Counted from the first letter of the stretch, positions 25,881 to 38,059 are shown. The stretch is 64,000 bases of DNA from Flavobacterium degerlachei (GCF_900106645.1 NZ_FNMV01000016.1:1-64000), one strand, 5' to 3'. The notes: generated by a model from the letters alone, not told the origin. Numbers and translations are program-made.

Positions 25881-26042
25881 AGAAAATTTAGCTTTTTTTG
25901 TAAATATAACCTTCCTATGCTACGCAGTCTAAAACTAGCTTCGTATTGTGCTTACATTAACATCTAAACTAGTTATCTAAAACCGTTTTTACCGCATTAA
26001 AAGACATATTAATCATTGAATTTCAGTCATTTAAAACAAAAG

Positions 26043-26075
26043 ACCCTTTCAGAATTTCATTTCCGAAAGGGTTTT
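26043..26075 (-). terminator. terminator after acs
   Basis: ACCCTTTC (26043-26050) pairs with GAAAGGGT (26065-26072), with T-rich or A-rich flanks on both sides. Placed 50 bases beyond the acs stop; it could also work on the plus strand. Confidence 0.7.
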
Positions 26076-26125
26076 AAAAAATAAAGGGATACTATAAGCA
26101 CCCCCTTTTTATGTAAAATGGTATA

Positions 26126-28033
26126 TTAATTCTTTCCTGCAATAATTTCTTCAATAATCTCTGGGTTTAACAGCGTGGATGTATCACCAAAATTTGAAAA
26201 ATCACCTTCTGCTATTTTTCTAAGAATACGACGCATGATTTTACCAGAACGTGTTTTTGGCAAACCAGAAACAAATTGTATTTTATCTAATTTGGCTATC
26301 GGCCCAACGTGATCTGAAATATGCTGGTTTATCTCTTTAAATAAGTTTTCTTTATTTCTTAGCTCACCTGTTTCTTTCAAGATAACATATCCATATAATG
26401 CATTTCCTTTTACATCATGCGGAAAACCTATTATAGCACTTTCTGCAACAGCTGGATGTTCATTTATAGCATCTTCGATTGGTGCAGTACCTAAATTATG
26501 CCCTGATACAATCACAACATCATCTACACGACCTGTAATTCTATAATAGCCTACTTCATCACGTAAAGCACCGTCACCAGTAAAATAATTACCTGGATAA
26601 GCAGAAAAATAAGTGTCTTTGTACCTTTGGTGATTTCCCCAAATTGTTCTGGCAATTCCTGGCCATGGAAATTTAATACATAAGCTACCCACTTCTTGAT
26701 TTTTTTCAATTTCAACACCCTTATCGTTCATTAACACGGGTTGAATTCCAGGCAATGGTAAGGTCGCATAGGTTGGTTTTGTAGGTGTAATGAAGGCTAA
26801 GGGCGAAATCATGATTCCTCCTGTTTCTGTTTGCCACCAGGTATCAACAATTGGACACTTTTTTGTACCAACATTATCATTATACCAATGCCAAGCTTCT
26901 TCATTAATTGGTTCACCCACAGAACCTATAACTTTTAAGGTTTTCAAATGGTGTTTTTGAACATATTCTAAGTTTTCTTTTGCCAAAGCACGAATTGCAG
27001 TTGGAGCTGTATAGAACTGGCTCACCTTATGCTTTTCGATAATTTCCCAAAAACGGCTGAAATCAGGATAAGAAGGAACTCCTTCAAAAATAACTGTGGT
27101 TGCACCATTCAATAAAGGACCATATAATATATAGGAGTGACCAGTTATCCAACCGATATCTGCAGTACACCAAAAAATGTCGTTTTCTTCGTAATTGAAA
27201 ACATTTTTAAATGTGTAAGCCGAGTAAACCATATATCCAGCGGTAGTATGAACCATTCCTTTAGGTTTTCCTGTAGAACCGGAGGTATAAAGAATAAATA
27301 ACGGATCTTCGGAATCCATTATTTCTGCTACACTATTATCTGAAGCTTCATCTAAAAGAGGCTGTAGCCAAATATCTCTACCTGACTTCATGTCTATCTC
27401 AGTATTGGTTCTTTTTACAACCAAAACTGAACTAACTGACGGGCATTTTTCTAATGCTTCATCAATGATTGATTTTAATTCTATCGTTTTATTACCACGG
27501 TATCCACCATCAGATGTGATAACCATTTTACAATCACTATCAAGAATACGAGTAGCTACCGCTGAGGAAGAAAAACCAGCAAAAACAACAGAATGAATTG
27601 CTCCTATCCTTGCACAAGCTAACATTGATACAGCAAGTTCAGGAATCATAGGTAGGTAAATACAAACTCGATCTCCTTTTTCTATTCCTTGCTCGCGTAA
27701 AACATTGGCCATTTTACAAACACGTTGATGCAATTCATTATATGATATATGTAATGCTTTTTCGGTTGGGTCGTTGGGTTCAAAAATAATAGCAGTCTTC
27801 TCCCCTCTTTTATTCAAATGTCTGTCAATACAGTTTTTGGCCATATTAACTTTTGCTTCAGTAAACCATTTTATTTCGGCATCAGCCATATTGAAATCTA
27901 CAACTTTATCCCACTGTTGATACCAAGTAAAGTTCTCTTCAGCGATCTTACCCCAAAATTTTCGGGGTTCACGCACAGATTTGTTGTAATGTTTGAAGTA
28001 TTGCTCCAGATTTTCTATCTTATAGTAACTCAT
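26126..28033 (-). CDS. acs: acetyl-CoA synthetase (acetate--CoA ligase)
   Basis: A 635-residue AMP-forming enzyme converting acetate, ATP and CoA to acetyl-CoA. The adenylation motif FILYTSGSTGKPKGMVHTTA (A3), the DTWWQTETGG substrate motif, and the C-terminal RTGRVDD-like hinge YYRITGRVDDVV are all present. The acetylatable lysine is in LPKTRSGKIMRRILRKI near the end, so control by protein acetylation is expected from the family. Full length (E. coli Acs is about 650 residues). It is monocistronic with a terminator. It is encoded some 8 kb from the DUF294/DnaQ-like pair. Confidence 0.97.
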   Translation of the reverse strand: MSYYKIENLEQYFKHYNKSVREPRKFWGKIAEENFTWYQQWDKVVDFNMADAEIKWFTEAKVNMAKNCIDRHLNKRGEKTAIIFEPNDPTEKALHISYNELHQRVCKMANVLREQGIEKGDRVCIYLPMIPELAVSMLACARIGAIHSVVFAGFSSSAVATRILDSDCKMVITSDGGYRGNKTIELKSIIDEALEKCPSVSSVLVVKRTNTEIDMKSGRDIWLQPLLDEASDNSVAEIMDSEDPLFILYTSGSTGKPKGMVHTTAGYMVYSAYTFKNVFNYEENDIFWCTADIGWITGHSYILYGPLLNGATTVIFEGVPSYPDFSRFWEIIEKHKVSQFYTAPTAIRALAKENLEYVQKHHLKTLKVIGSVGEPINEEAWHWYNDNVGTKKCPIVDTWWQTETGGIMISPLAFITPTKPTYATLPLPGIQPVLMNDKGVEIEKNQEVGSLCIKFPWPGIARTIWGNHQRYKDTYFSAYPGNYFTGDGALRDEVGYYRITGRVDDVVIVSGHNLGTAPIEDAINEHPAVAESAIIGFPHDVKGNALYGYVILKETGELRNKENLFKEINQHISDHVGPIAKLDKIQFVSGLPKTRSGKIMRRILRKIAEGDFSNFGDTSTLLNPEIIEEIIAGKN

Positions 28034-28197
28034 CCGATTTTTTTTTTTATAAATGTATTAAATCTCCCTCGATTGCAAAAGTGTTTTGTTTTATAAATTA
28101 GTATGAAAAATTAAATACTTTTCACAAAATCACACTATTTTGTAAGTATTCGACATTATCAAACTAAATTAGACAAAACTATGGTACTATAAAAATA

Positions 28198-28232
28198 AAA
28201 AAGACGCAGAAGATAAACCTCCACGTCTTTTT
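28198..28232 (-). terminator. terminator-like hairpin downstream of the ilv operon
   Basis: AAAAAGACG (28198-28206) pairs with CGTCTTTTT (28224-28232); on the minus strand it ends in a T run. It lies about 340 bases after the ilvC stop, so the operon mRNA may have a long 3' tail. Confidence 0.55.
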
Positions 28233-28381
28233 AAATTAACAATAATTATAACAATTAATAAAGCGATACAAAAATAAACTACTATAATCAATTCATTTTG
28301 TAAATTGATTTTTGTCTTTCTATACCACTTAACTTTTAAGTATCACTTACTTTCTCTATCAGCAATTAGTAACACACAATT

Positions 28382-28451
28382 AAGTTCCTTATATATTAAA
28401 GGAATTACTTCACTTAACTTCCAAGTTCGAAGTAAGTTAAGTGAATGTAAT
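28382..28451. repeat. tandem hairpins in the ilvC 3' region
   Basis: The larger one has perfect 12-base arms TTCACTTAACTT (28409-28420) and AAGTTAAGTGAA (28434-28445), extended by ATTAC/GTAAT across a one-base bulge. A second hairpin precedes it on the plus strand: TTCCTT (28385-28390) with AAGGAA (28399-28404), the latter touching the larger stem. Confidence 0.6.
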
Positions 28452-28571
28452 AATGCTACCATATTCATTATCAAGTTTAATATGTTGTTTACTAATCCAA
28501 AATAGTAGAAAAACAAATGATATAGTGCAAATCTCAACACACTCTCATGTGTGGTAATTCCTAAATTTAAT

Positions 28572-30041
28572 CTATCCAATTTTTTTCATTGCAGTCATAG
28601 ACTCTCTCAACCATGTTCCAACTTCTTCAATTGGATGTTGACGAATACTTTTATTAACAGCAATTAGTACTGCATTGTCAACTCCATTTGTAGTTGAAAA
28701 TGGTTTTCCAATAATATTAGTTTCAACCGTTTTCATGAATTCAGTTAATAATGGTTTACAAGCATGATCAAATAAATAACAACCATATTCAGCAGTATCC
28801 GAAATGATTCTGTTCATTTCATACAATTTTTTTCTTGCTACTGTATTTGCAATTAAAGGCAATTCGTGTAATGACTCATAATAAGCAGACTCTTCAATAA
28901 TTCCAGATTCTGTCATAGTCTCAAAAGCTAGCTCAACACCTGCTTTTACCATTGCAATCATTAATACTCCATTGTCAAAGTATTCTTGTTCAGAAATCGC
29001 AGCTTCAGTTGGAGCTGTTTTTTCAAAATTAGTTTCAGCTGTAGCTGCTCTCCAAGTCAATAAATTAACATCATCGTTAGCCCAGTCAATCATCATATTT
29101 TTAGAGAATTCTCCCGAGATGATATCATCCATGTGTTTTTGAAACAACGGACGCATGATGTCTTTCAACTCATCAGCTAATCTATAGGCTTCAATTTTTG
29201 AAGGATTAGACAAACGATCCATCATATTTGTAATTCCACCATGTTTCAAAGCCTCAGTTACAGTTTCCCAACCGTATTGAATCAATTTTGAAGCATATGC
29301 AGGCTCAATTCCTTTTTCAACCATTTTGTCGAAGCATAAAATAGATCCCGTTTGCAACATTCCGCAAAGAATAGTTTGCTCTCCCATTAAATCTGATTTT
29401 ACTTCGGCAACAAAAGAAGAGTTCAAAACTCCAGCTTTATGACCACCAGTTGCAACAGCATATGCTTTTGCTTGTTCAAAACCTTCATTATTTGGGTCAT
29501 TTTCAGGGTGAACAGCGATAAGTGTTGGTACACCAAAACCTCTTTTATATTCTTCACGAACTTCTGATCCGGGACATTTTGGAGCACACATAATAACAGT
29601 GATGTCTTTACGTATTTGCATTCCTTCTTCAACGATATTAAAGCCGTGAGAATAAGCCAAAGTTGAACCTTGTTTCATCAACGGCATGATTGCAGTAACC
29701 ACTGCTGTATGCTGCTTGTCTGGTGTAAGGTTACAAACCAAATCAGCAGTTGGTATTAATTCTTCATAAGTTCCCACATTGAAACCATTATCAGCAGCAT
29801 TCATAAAAGAAGCTCTTTTTTGAGCGATTGCTTCTGCACGTAATGCGTAAGAAATATCTAAGCCTGAATCTCTCATGTTCAAACCTTGGTTTAAACCTTG
29901 AGCTCCACAACCTACAATAACTACTTTTTTACCTTTTAAAGCTGCTATTCCATTTGCAAACTCTGCTTGATCCATGAATTCGCAAACGCCTAATTGTTCT
30001 AATTGTAATCTTAGTGGTAATGAATTGAAATAATTTGCCAT
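28572..30041 (-). CDS. ilvC: ketol-acid reductoisomerase (long, class II form)
   Basis: A 489-residue NADPH-dependent enzyme converting acetolactate to dihydroxy-isovalerate (and the isoleucine analogue). The Rossmann motif is [20 protein letters not shown], and the metal-binding acids lie in the duplicated C-terminal knotted domain, including [16 protein letters not shown]. The length shows it is the two-domain class II enzyme, as in enteric bacteria, rather than the 330-residue class I form. It is the last gene of the operon, 10 bases after ilvN. Confidence 0.97.
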   Translation of the reverse strand: MANYFNSLPLRLQLEQLGVCEFMDQAEFANGIAALKGKKVVIVGCGAQGLNQGLNMRDSGLDISYALRAEAIAQKRASFMNAADNGFNVGTYEELIPTADLVCNLTPDKQHTAVVTAIMPLMKQGSTLAYSHGFNIVEEGMQIRKDITVIMCAPKCPGSEVREEYKRGFGVPTLIAVHPENDPNNEGFEQAKAYAVATGGHKAGVLNSSFVAEVKSDLMGEQTILCGMLQTGSILCFDKMVEKGIEPAYASKLIQYGWETVTEALKHGGITNMMDRLSNPSKIEAYRLADELKDIMRPLFQKHMDDIISGEFSKNMMIDWANDDVNLLTWRAATAETNFEKTAPTEAAISEQEYFDNGVLMIAMVKAGVELAFETMTESGIIEESAYYESLHELPLIANTVARKKLYEMNRIISDTAEYGCYLFDHACKPLLTEFMKTVETNIIGKPFSTTNGVDNAVLIAVNKSIRQHPIEEVGTWLRESMTAMKKIG

Positions 30042-30051
30042 TTTTTAAATT

Positions 30052-30579
30052 TTATTTTTGTTTTAATTCTTCTAATAATGCTGAGATTTCCATTTTTTCT
30101 TTAGAAATCGATATTCTTCCTGAACGCACAAATTGCATGATTCCGAAAGGTTTTAATTTTTCATATAATTCTTCTATCTCTGAACGTTTTCCTGATTTTG
30201 AAATCACAAAAAAGTCTCTTGAAACTGTAACTATTTCCGAGTTACTTTCTTTGATAATATTTTGAATTTGTCTTTCGTCGAATAATAAACTAGACTCGAT
30301 TTTGAATAAAGCATTTTCCAAGAAAATAGTTTCCTCATCAATATGATAAAACGCTTTAATCACCTCAATTTGTTTCTCTATTTGACCAACGATGTTTTGA
30401 ACCCATTTTTCGGTAGTATTTACTACTATAATAAAACGTGAAACTGTCTCAATTTCTGATTCTGAAACATTTAAACTCAATATATTAATGTGACGCTTTA
30501 AGAATATACCTGATATTCTATTTAAAAGTCCAACGTTGTTTTCTGAATAAACAGAAATCGTAAATGTTTGATTTTCCAT
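30052..30579 (-). CDS. ilvN: acetolactate synthase small (regulatory) subunit
   Basis: A 175-residue subunit. The N-terminal ACT domain is clear (FTISVYSENNVGLLNRISGI, then RHINILSLNVSESE) and confers valine feedback on the catalytic subunit in known systems. The C-terminal half resembles the ALS_ss_C domain. It follows ilvB with a 4-base gap and precedes ilvC by 10 bases, the classic arrangement. Confidence 0.95.
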   Translation of the reverse strand: MENQTFTISVYSENNVGLLNRISGIFLKRHINILSLNVSESEIETVSRFIIVVNTTEKWVQNIVGQIEKQIEVIKAFYHIDEETIFLENALFKIESSLLFDERQIQNIIKESNSEIVTVSRDFFVISKSGKRSEIEELYEKLKPFGIMQFVRSGRISISKEKMEISALLEELKQK

Positions 30580-30583
30580 ACTA

Positions 30584-32278
30584 TTAACTTAATCTGATAT
30601 CAGAAACGGATGCTCCTGTAGGTATCATTGGGAATACATTATTTTCTTTCTCTACCATAACTTCAAGGAAGTATGAATCTTTTGACGCCATCATTTCGGC
30701 TACAGCTGCATCCAAGTCTTCTCTTTTAGTTACCTTTTTAGCTTTGATATAATATCCTTCGGCAATAGCAATAAAGTTAGGATTTGTCATCTCTGTCGAA
30801 GCATATCTTTTGTCAAAGAACAGTTGCTGCCATTGGCGCACCATTCCTAAAAATTCATTGTTCAACACCACAATTTTCACAGGAACTTTGGTTTGAAAAA
30901 TAGTTCCTAATTCTTGAATGGTCATTTGAAAACCACCATCACCAATAATAGCAACCACTTCACGTTCTGGCATTCCCATTTTGGCACCAATTGCAGCAGG
31001 TAAAGCAAATCCCATAGTACCTAATCCACCTGAATTAATGATACTTTTAGAATGATTAAACTTTGCATAACGACAAGCAAACATTTGATGTTGACCTACG
31101 TCAGGAACAATAATAGCATCTCCTTTTGAATGTTTATTAATCATTTCAATAGTTTCTCCCATAGAAATACCTTCTTTCTTAGGTGCTAACTCATCATTGA
31201 TTACTGTATCTAACTCAATTTGATATAATTTCTTGAATTCATTATGCCAAGACTCGTGTGCTCTTTTTTCGATTAAAGGAATAATAGCCGCCAAAGATTC
31301 TTTAACATCAGCTAAAACCGCTACATCTGTTTTTACATTTTTATCGATTTCCGCAGGGTCAATATCAAAGTGAATCACTTTGGCTTGTTTAGCATAAGTA
31401 GCTAAATTTCCTGTTACACGGTCATCAAAACGCATCCCTAACGCAATTAAAACATCACATTCGTTAGTCAATACATTAGGACCATAGTTACCATGCATAC
31501 CAAGCATCCCTACATTTAGTGGGTGATCAGTAGGCAATGCCGAAAGACCTAAAATAGTCCATGCAGCAGGTATTCCTGATTTTTCAATAAACTCTTTTAA
31601 TAATGCTTCAGCCTGACCAAGTATAATACCTTGACCAAAAACAATCATCGGTTTTTTGGCATTATTAATTAAAGCTGCAGCAGCTTCTACTTTTTTTAAT
31701 TTTAATTTAGGATACGCTACATAGCTTCTAATTCCAGTACATTTTTCATAACTGAAATCCAATTCATCAAATTGTGCATTTTTAGTAATGTCTACTAAAA
31801 CCGGACCTGGACGCCCTGATCGAGCTATGTAAAATGCCTTTGCCATGATTTCTGGAATCTCAGAAGCCTCAGTAATCTGGTAATTCCATTTTGTTACTGG
31901 AGTCGAAATCCCAATAATATCAGTTTCTTGAAATGCATCAGAACCCAATAAATGTTTTCCAACCTGTCCCGTAATACAAACCATGGGAGTTGAATCGATT
32001 TGCGCATCAGCTATACCTGTAACTAGGTTAGTTGCTCCTGGCCCTGAAGTAGCAATTGCAACTCCAACTTTCCCAGTAGCTCTTGCAAATCCTTGAGCAG
32101 CATGTGTTGCACCTTGTTCGTGGCGTACTAATACATGATGCAATTGATCTTTAAATTTATATAATTCGTCATAAACTGGCATAATCGCACCACCTGGGTA
32201 ACCGTAAACCAAATCTACTCCTTCTTCTAATAAGCATCTAATAACGGCTTCAGCGCCTGATATTTTATTTGTTCCCAT
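30584..32278 (-). CDS. ilvB: acetolactate synthase, biosynthetic large subunit
   Basis: A 564-residue thiamine-diphosphate enzyme that condenses two pyruvates (or pyruvate and 2-oxobutyrate). Seen in order: N-terminal GYPGGAIMPVYDEL, the catalytic Glu in VRHEQGATHAAQGFARATG, a central FAD-type domain, and the ThDP motif IIGDGGFQMTIQELGTI with its NN-containing tail (VVLNNEFLGMVRQWQ). The product is acetolactate for valine and leucine. It partners with the small subunit IlvN encoded directly downstream. Confidence 0.97.
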   Translation of the reverse strand: MGTNKISGAEAVIRCLLEEGVDLVYGYPGGAIMPVYDELYKFKDQLHHVLVRHEQGATHAAQGFARATGKVGVAIATSGPGATNLVTGIADAQIDSTPMVCITGQVGKHLLGSDAFQETDIIGISTPVTKWNYQITEASEIPEIMAKAFYIARSGRPGPVLVDITKNAQFDELDFSYEKCTGIRSYVAYPKLKLKKVEAAAALINNAKKPMIVFGQGIILGQAEALLKEFIEKSGIPAAWTILGLSALPTDHPLNVGMLGMHGNYGPNVLTNECDVLIALGMRFDDRVTGNLATYAKQAKVIHFDIDPAEIDKNVKTDVAVLADVKESLAAIIPLIEKRAHESWHNEFKKLYQIELDTVINDELAPKKEGISMGETIEMINKHSKGDAIIVPDVGQHQMFACRYAKFNHSKSIINSGGLGTMGFALPAAIGAKMGMPEREVVAIIGDGGFQMTIQELGTIFQTKVPVKIVVLNNEFLGMVRQWQQLFFDKRYASTEMTNPNFIAIAEGYYIKAKKVTKREDLDAAVAEMMASKDSYFLEVMVEKENNVFPMIPTGASVSDIRLS

Positions 32279-32318
32279 TGATTAAAATTTATTGGCTTTG
32301 AGCCTTACACTCTTCGCT

Positions 32319-33992
32319 TTATTTATCAGTTACACATCCTGTTGAAGCACTTGAAACTGATCTGATATATTTTAGTAAAACTCCTTTTTTAATATTTGAT
32401 TCGGGTTGAACCCAATTTGCTTTTCTTGCTGCAAACTCTTCATCAGAAATTTTTAGATTGATTGTGTTTTTGACTGCATCAATAGTGATAATATCCCCAT
32501 TTTGTACAAGTGCAATTCCACCACCATCAAAAGCTTCAGGTGTAACATGTCCTACAACAAAACCATGTGAACCACCAGAAAATCTACCATCAGTAATTAA
32601 AGCTACACTCTTACCTAAACCTGCACCCATAATGGCTGACGTTGGTTTAAGCATTTCAGGCATTCCTGGCCCTCCTTTGGGTCCACAATATCTGATGACG
32701 ACTACATTACCCGGTTTTACATCACCGTTACGAACTCCAGTTATTACATCGTATTCGTTTTCAAAAACAATAGCATCTCCTTCGAAATACTCTCCTTCGT
32801 TTCCACTAATTTTAGCAACACATCCTTCTTCTGCAAGATTTCCATAAAGAATTTGGATATTTCCAGTCGCTTTTAACGCTTTTTGAATTTCGTGTATTAC
32901 TTCTTGTCCGTCATTTAAATCTGGAACGCTAGCTAAATTTTCAGCTAATGTTTTTCCGGTAACAGTTAAACATTCTCCGTGCAGCAATCCTTCTTTTAAT
33001 AAATATTTCATTACTGCAGGAACTCCACCAGCTTCATGTAGATCTTCCATCAAGTATTTACCACTTGGTTTCAAATCGGCTAGCAACGGTGTTTTATCAC
33101 TGATATCTTGGAAATCTTTAAGTGTAATCTCGATATCAACTGAATGAGCCATTGCAATTAAGTGCATAACCGCATTTGTTGATCCTCCTAAAACAGCTAC
33201 CATGGTAATCGCATTTTCAAATGCTTTACGTGTCATGATATCTCTAGGTTTTATATCTTTTTCTAACAAGATTCTAATTGCCTTTCCTGCATCAACACAT
33301 TCTTGTTTTTTCTCTTCACTAAGTGCTGGATTAGATGAACTGTATGGCAAACTCATACCTAAAGCTTCAATAGCCGATGACATTGTATTGGCAGTATACA
33401 TTCCGCCACAAGCACCAGCTCCTGGACAAGCATTTTGAATAACTCCTTTAAAATCCTCAGGAGCAATCGTATTACTAAATTTTTTTCCTAATGCTTCAAA
33501 AGCAGAAACAATATTCAATGATTCCCCTTTCCATTTACCAGAATGAATAGAACCTCCATAAACCATAATAGCAGGGCGATTTACTCTTCCCATTGCAATT
33601 ACAGAACCTGGCATATTTTTATCGCAACCCGGAATAGCAATTAAACCATCGTACCATTGTGCACCCATTACAGTTTCGATAGAATCTGCGATTACATCTC
33701 TAGATACTAAGGAAAAACGCATTCCGTCAGTACCATTTGAAATACCATCACTAACTCCGATGGTATTAAAAATCAAACCAACTAAATCTTCTTTCCAAAC
33801 ACCTGCTTTAACATCTTTGGCTAAATCATTTAAATGCATGTTACAGGTATTCCCTTCGTAACCCATGCTAACAATACCAACTTGTGCTTTCTTTAAATCT
33901 TGTTCAGTTAAACCAATACCGTACAACATAGCTTGTGCTGCTGGTTGAGTTTCATCTTGAGTTATGGTTTTACTGTATTTATTTAATTCCAT
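32319..33992 (-). CDS. ilvD: dihydroxy-acid dehydratase
   Basis: A 557-residue Fe-S dehydratase that converts dihydroxy-acids to 2-oxo-acids in valine and isoleucine synthesis. The cluster cysteines appear in [29 protein letters not shown] near residue 50, and [20 protein letters not shown]. The C-terminal motif [20 protein letters not shown] is also diagnostic. It is the third gene of the branched-chain operon; the 40-base gap to ilvB holds no terminator. Confidence 0.97.
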   Translation of the reverse strand: MELNKYSKTITQDETQPAAQAMLYGIGLTEQDLKKAQVGIVSMGYEGNTCNMHLNDLAKDVKAGVWKEDLVGLIFNTIGVSDGISNGTDGMRFSLVSRDVIADSIETVMGAQWYDGLIAIPGCDKNMPGSVIAMGRVNRPAIMVYGGSIHSGKWKGESLNIVSAFEALGKKFSNTIAPEDFKGVIQNACPGAGACGGMYTANTMSSAIEALGMSLPYSSSNPALSEEKKQECVDAGKAIRILLEKDIKPRDIMTRKAFENAITMVAVLGGSTNAVMHLIAMAHSVDIEITLKDFQDISDKTPLLADLKPSGKYLMEDLHEAGGVPAVMKYLLKEGLLHGECLTVTGKTLAENLASVPDLNDGQEVIHEIQKALKATGNIQILYGNLAEEGCVAKISGNEGEYFEGDAIVFENEYDVITGVRNGDVKPGNVVVIRYCGPKGGPGMPEMLKPTSAIMGAGLGKSVALITDGRFSGGSHGFVVGHVTPEAFDGGGIALVQNGDIITIDAVKNTINLKISDEEFAARKANWVQPESNIKKGVLLKYIRSVSSASTGCVTDK

Positions 33993-34042
33993 TATGTATC
34001 TATTTGTATAAGTATTTCTTTTATTTTAATCTTTAGTAAGCT

Positions 34043-35161
34043 TTAAACAATAGTCGATTGTCCTAAATTGACGTTGTCCATTTTAAAATACAAATCGCCT
34101 TTTTCTAATATATAGTTTGCTATATAATCGCCCACTTCATTAGTTCCAAATTTAGAATCCACTTTTAAATCTATGGTCACAATATGATTGATTATTGCTT
34201 TTTCAACTGCTTGAAAAACGGTTAAAGCCTCTTTTATTAGTCCAAAATGTTCTAATAACATCCCTGCTGATAAAATTGAAGCAATTGGATTTGCACAGTT
34301 TTTATCTTTCACTTCATTATAACTCCCGTGAATAGGTTCAAAAAGTGAATATTTTTCACCTACAGATGCTGATGCCATTAATCCTTTAGAACCTGCAATA
34401 ACACTAGCTTCGTCTGATAATATATCACCAAACAAATTATCAGTCAATATAACATCAAATTGTCTTGGGTTCAATATTAGTTGCATGGCTGCATTATCTA
34501 CATATAGAAAATCTACAGTTACATCTGGATATTGTTTAGCAATTTTTTGAACTACTTTTCTCCACAAGCGAGACGTTTCTAATACATTAGCTTTATCTAC
34601 TAATGTTAATTTTTTGCGTCTTTCTTGCGCTGATTTAAATGCCAAATGTGTTATTTTGGAAATTTCCTCTTCGCTATATTCACAAAGATCAGAAGCGTAT
34701 GTTCCTTCTTCGTTTAAATGTTTTTTACCAAAATACATTCCTCCATTTAATTCTCTATAAATTATAAAATCAGTTCCTTGAAGAATTTCTTTTTTTATAG
34801 GAGAGGCATCCATTAATTTTGGATATGCTTTTATAGGTCTAATATTAGCATATAAACCCAATTCCTTACGAAGTTTTAGTAAACCTTGTTCAGGACGAAT
34901 TTTAGATTCTGGATCGTTATCATACATTGGATCACCAATGGCACCAAACAAAATAGAATCAGTGTTCTTACATAAATTTAAGGTTTGGTCCGGTAACGGT
35001 TTCCCTGTTCTTTCTATTGCGACTGCTCCAATTAAAGCATCTTCAAAAGTAAACTCATGACCAAATACTAATGCGATGGCACCTAACGCTTTTTTGGCTT
35101 GCAAAATCACCTCTGGTCCTATCCCATCACCTGCTAAAACGGCTATTTTTAATTTCTTCAT
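34043..35161 (-). CDS. leuB: 3-isopropylmalate dehydrogenase
   Basis: A 372-residue NAD-dependent beta-decarboxylating dehydrogenase of leucine synthesis. The N-terminus IAVLAGDGIGPEVILQAKKA and the metal-binding aspartates in ILTDNLFGDILSDEASVIAG are family markers, as is the substrate loop LRKELGLYANIRPIKAYP. It lies between leuA and ilvD. In many bacteria leuC and leuD adjoin it; here the space holds none. Confidence 0.97.
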   Translation of the reverse strand: MKKLKIAVLAGDGIGPEVILQAKKALGAIALVFGHEFTFEDALIGAVAIERTGKPLPDQTLNLCKNTDSILFGAIGDPMYDNDPESKIRPEQGLLKLRKELGLYANIRPIKAYPKLMDASPIKKEILQGTDFIIYRELNGGMYFGKKHLNEEGTYASDLCEYSEEEISKITHLAFKSAQERRKKLTLVDKANVLETSRLWRKVVQKIAKQYPDVTVDFLYVDNAAMQLILNPRQFDVILTDNLFGDILSDEASVIAGSKGLMASASVGEKYSLFEPIHGSYNEVKDKNCANPIASILSAGMLLEHFGLIKEALTVFQAVEKAIINHIVTIDLKVDSKFGTNEVGDYIANYILEKGDLYFKMDNVNLGQSTIV

Positions 35162-35181
35162 AGAATTAGGTATAAAGGCTG

Positions 35182-36363
<1,182 letters not shown>

Positions 36364-36392
36364 TTATTTAATGTAATTTCACGTCTCAATAA

Positions 36393-36400
36393 CAAATTTA
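36393..36400 (-). promoter_or_regulatory. -7 box of the leuA-ilvC operon
   Basis: On the minus strand the box reads TAAATTTG, matching TAnnTTTG, about 30 bases before the leuA ATG. The -33 element is weak. The leader is too short for a peptide attenuator, so transcription attenuation is not supported. Confidence 0.5.
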
Positions 36401-36511
36401 GATTTCATTAGATTAAAATAAAACTCAATTTAACGAAATATACTGTTCATAAAACAACTAAAAACTTTGTAAACTATTGTTTTACAATGAATTAAGCTTC
36501 TATATTCTACA

Positions 36512-38056
36512 ATGGCTAACCATCAAAAAGATTTCTTATTTGTATTAATAAAATCGCTTTCAAAATCTGAAAAAAGACAATTTAAGATTTTTGCAAGCCG
36601 ACTTGAGACAAGTTCAAATACAAAATTTATAGAATTATTTAACATTTTAGACAAATCAGAAGTCTATGATGAGAAAATTATATTGAAAAGTGGCATCATC
36701 AAAAAAGTGCAATTATCAAATTTAAAGCACTATTTATATAAGCAAATTCTGGTAAGTATTCGATTGAATATTCCGAGTCAAAACATTCGATATCAGCTGA
36801 GAGAGCAGATTGATTTTGCAACTATTTTATACAATAAAGGACTTTACAAACAAAGTCTTAAAATATTAGATAAGACAAAAATACTAGCGTTAGAAAATGA
36901 CGAAAAGTATATGGCTTTTGAAATTGTTGAATTTGAAAAATTAATCGAATCACAGTACATCACCCGAAGTATTCAAGGTCGTGCAGATGAACTAGTCATT
37001 CAAGCCAAAGAATTAAATTATCGCAACACTATTTCGAGTAAACTGTCTAATCTTTCCTTACAGTTGTACGGAATCATGTTAAAAACCGGTTATGTAAAAA
37101 GCGACGAAGAATATCAATATATAGACGACTATTTTAACAAGCACATTTCGAAATTTGACGAGGAGAAGTTTGGTTTCCGAGAAAAATACTGGTTTTACAA
37201 TGCTAACCTTTGGCGCAGTTTTCTGGTACAGGATTTTTTGGGGAGTTATAAATATGCCTATAAATGGGTGACTCTTTTCTATGATAATCCAAATATGATT
37301 TTTCTAAATCCTGTGTTTTTCATAAAAGGAAATCACTATTTATTAGAATCGTTGTTTATGTTAAAATACAAATCAAAATTCAAAAAATACCTCCTTCTAC
37401 TTGAGAAGACGATTGCAGATCCTCGCTTTCCTGTAAATGATAATATTGCATCGCTGTCATTCCTTTATTTGTACAATAATAAATTAAACTATCACATTCT
37501 GGAAGGCTCATTTGATGAAAGTGAATATTTGATTCCAGAAATCTTAGAAAAGATAAAACTGCATAGCGAACATCTTGATGAGCATCATGAGATGATGTTT
37601 TATTATAAAATTGCCTGTATTTATTTTGGAACAGAAAAGTACGCTGAGTCTATTTATTATTTGGAAAAAATAATAAACAATAAAAATCTTATCATGCGTG
37701 AAGATCTAATGTGTTTTGCGCGTCTTCTTTATTTAATTGTCCATTACGAAATGGGTAAAGATTTTAATTTGGAGTCCCAACTTAAAAGTACCTATAAATT
37801 TTTATTAAAAATGAATGATTTGCAAGAGGTGCAAAAAGAAATTATTCGCTTTTTGAAAAATCTAAATACATTATACCCAGGTGATATTAAAAAGGAGTTT
37901 ATAAAAATGAGGGAACGTTTTATCGAATTAGAGAAAAACACCTATGAGAAAAGAGCTTTCCTTTACTTGGACATTATTTCTTGGCTCGAAAGTAAAATCG
38001 AAAACCGAAGAATAAGTGATATCATAAGAGATAAAGCTAAATTGAATAATAGATAA
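36512..38056 (+). CDS. conserved flavobacterial helical protein of unknown function
   Basis: A 514-residue cytoplasmic protein with no signal peptide or membrane segment. It opens MANHQKDFLFVLIKSLSKSE and consists mainly of amphipathic helices with spaced Tyr, Leu and Ala (for example QSLKILDKTKILALENDEKY), so a TPR-like solenoid is likely. I recognise it only as a protein seen in flavobacteria, not by function. It is divergent from leuA with 148 bases between starts and is followed by a strong terminator, so it is monocistronic. Confidence 0.85.
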   Translation: MANHQKDFLFVLIKSLSKSEKRQFKIFASRLETSSNTKFIELFNILDKSEVYDEKIILKSGIIKKVQLSNLKHYLYKQILVSIRLNIPSQNIRYQLREQIDFATILYNKGLYKQSLKILDKTKILALENDEKYMAFEIVEFEKLIESQYITRSIQGRADELVIQAKELNYRNTISSKLSNLSLQLYGIMLKTGYVKSDEEYQYIDDYFNKHISKFDEEKFGFREKYWFYNANLWRSFLVQDFLGSYKYAYKWVTLFYDNPNMIFLNPVFFIKGNHYLLESLFMLKYKSKFKKYLLLLEKTIADPRFPVNDNIASLSFLYLYNNKLNYHILEGSFDESEYLIPEILEKIKLHSEHLDEHHEMMFYYKIACIYFGTEKYAESIYYLEKIINNKNLIMREDLMCFARLLYLIVHYEMGKDFNLESQLKSTYKFLLKMNDLQEVQKEIIRFLKNLNTLYPGDIKKEFIKMRERFIELEKNTYEKRAFLYLDIISWLESKIENRRISDIIRDKAKLNNR

Positions 38057-38059
38057 TAT

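Larger units (their letters stand above)
28034..28571. other. 538-bp region between acs and ilvC with strong RNA hairpins
   Basis: No protein gene recognised. A minus-strand open frame crossing the end of ilvC (28343-28579) has an unlikely composition. The region contains the terminator-like hairpin at 28198-28232 and the tandem hairpins at 28382-28451, which could form the 3' untranslated tail of the ilv operon or a separate small RNA. Confidence 0.5.

Noticed and set aside
28343..28579. Minus-strand 78-residue ORF after ilvC
   Set aside because: It overlaps the ilvC stop and runs through the hairpins; the bases are better explained as RNA structure.
36364..36511. Possible leucine/valine attenuator upstream of leuA
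   Set aside because: The putative transcription start leaves under 30 bases of leader and no leader peptide rich in branched-chain codons.
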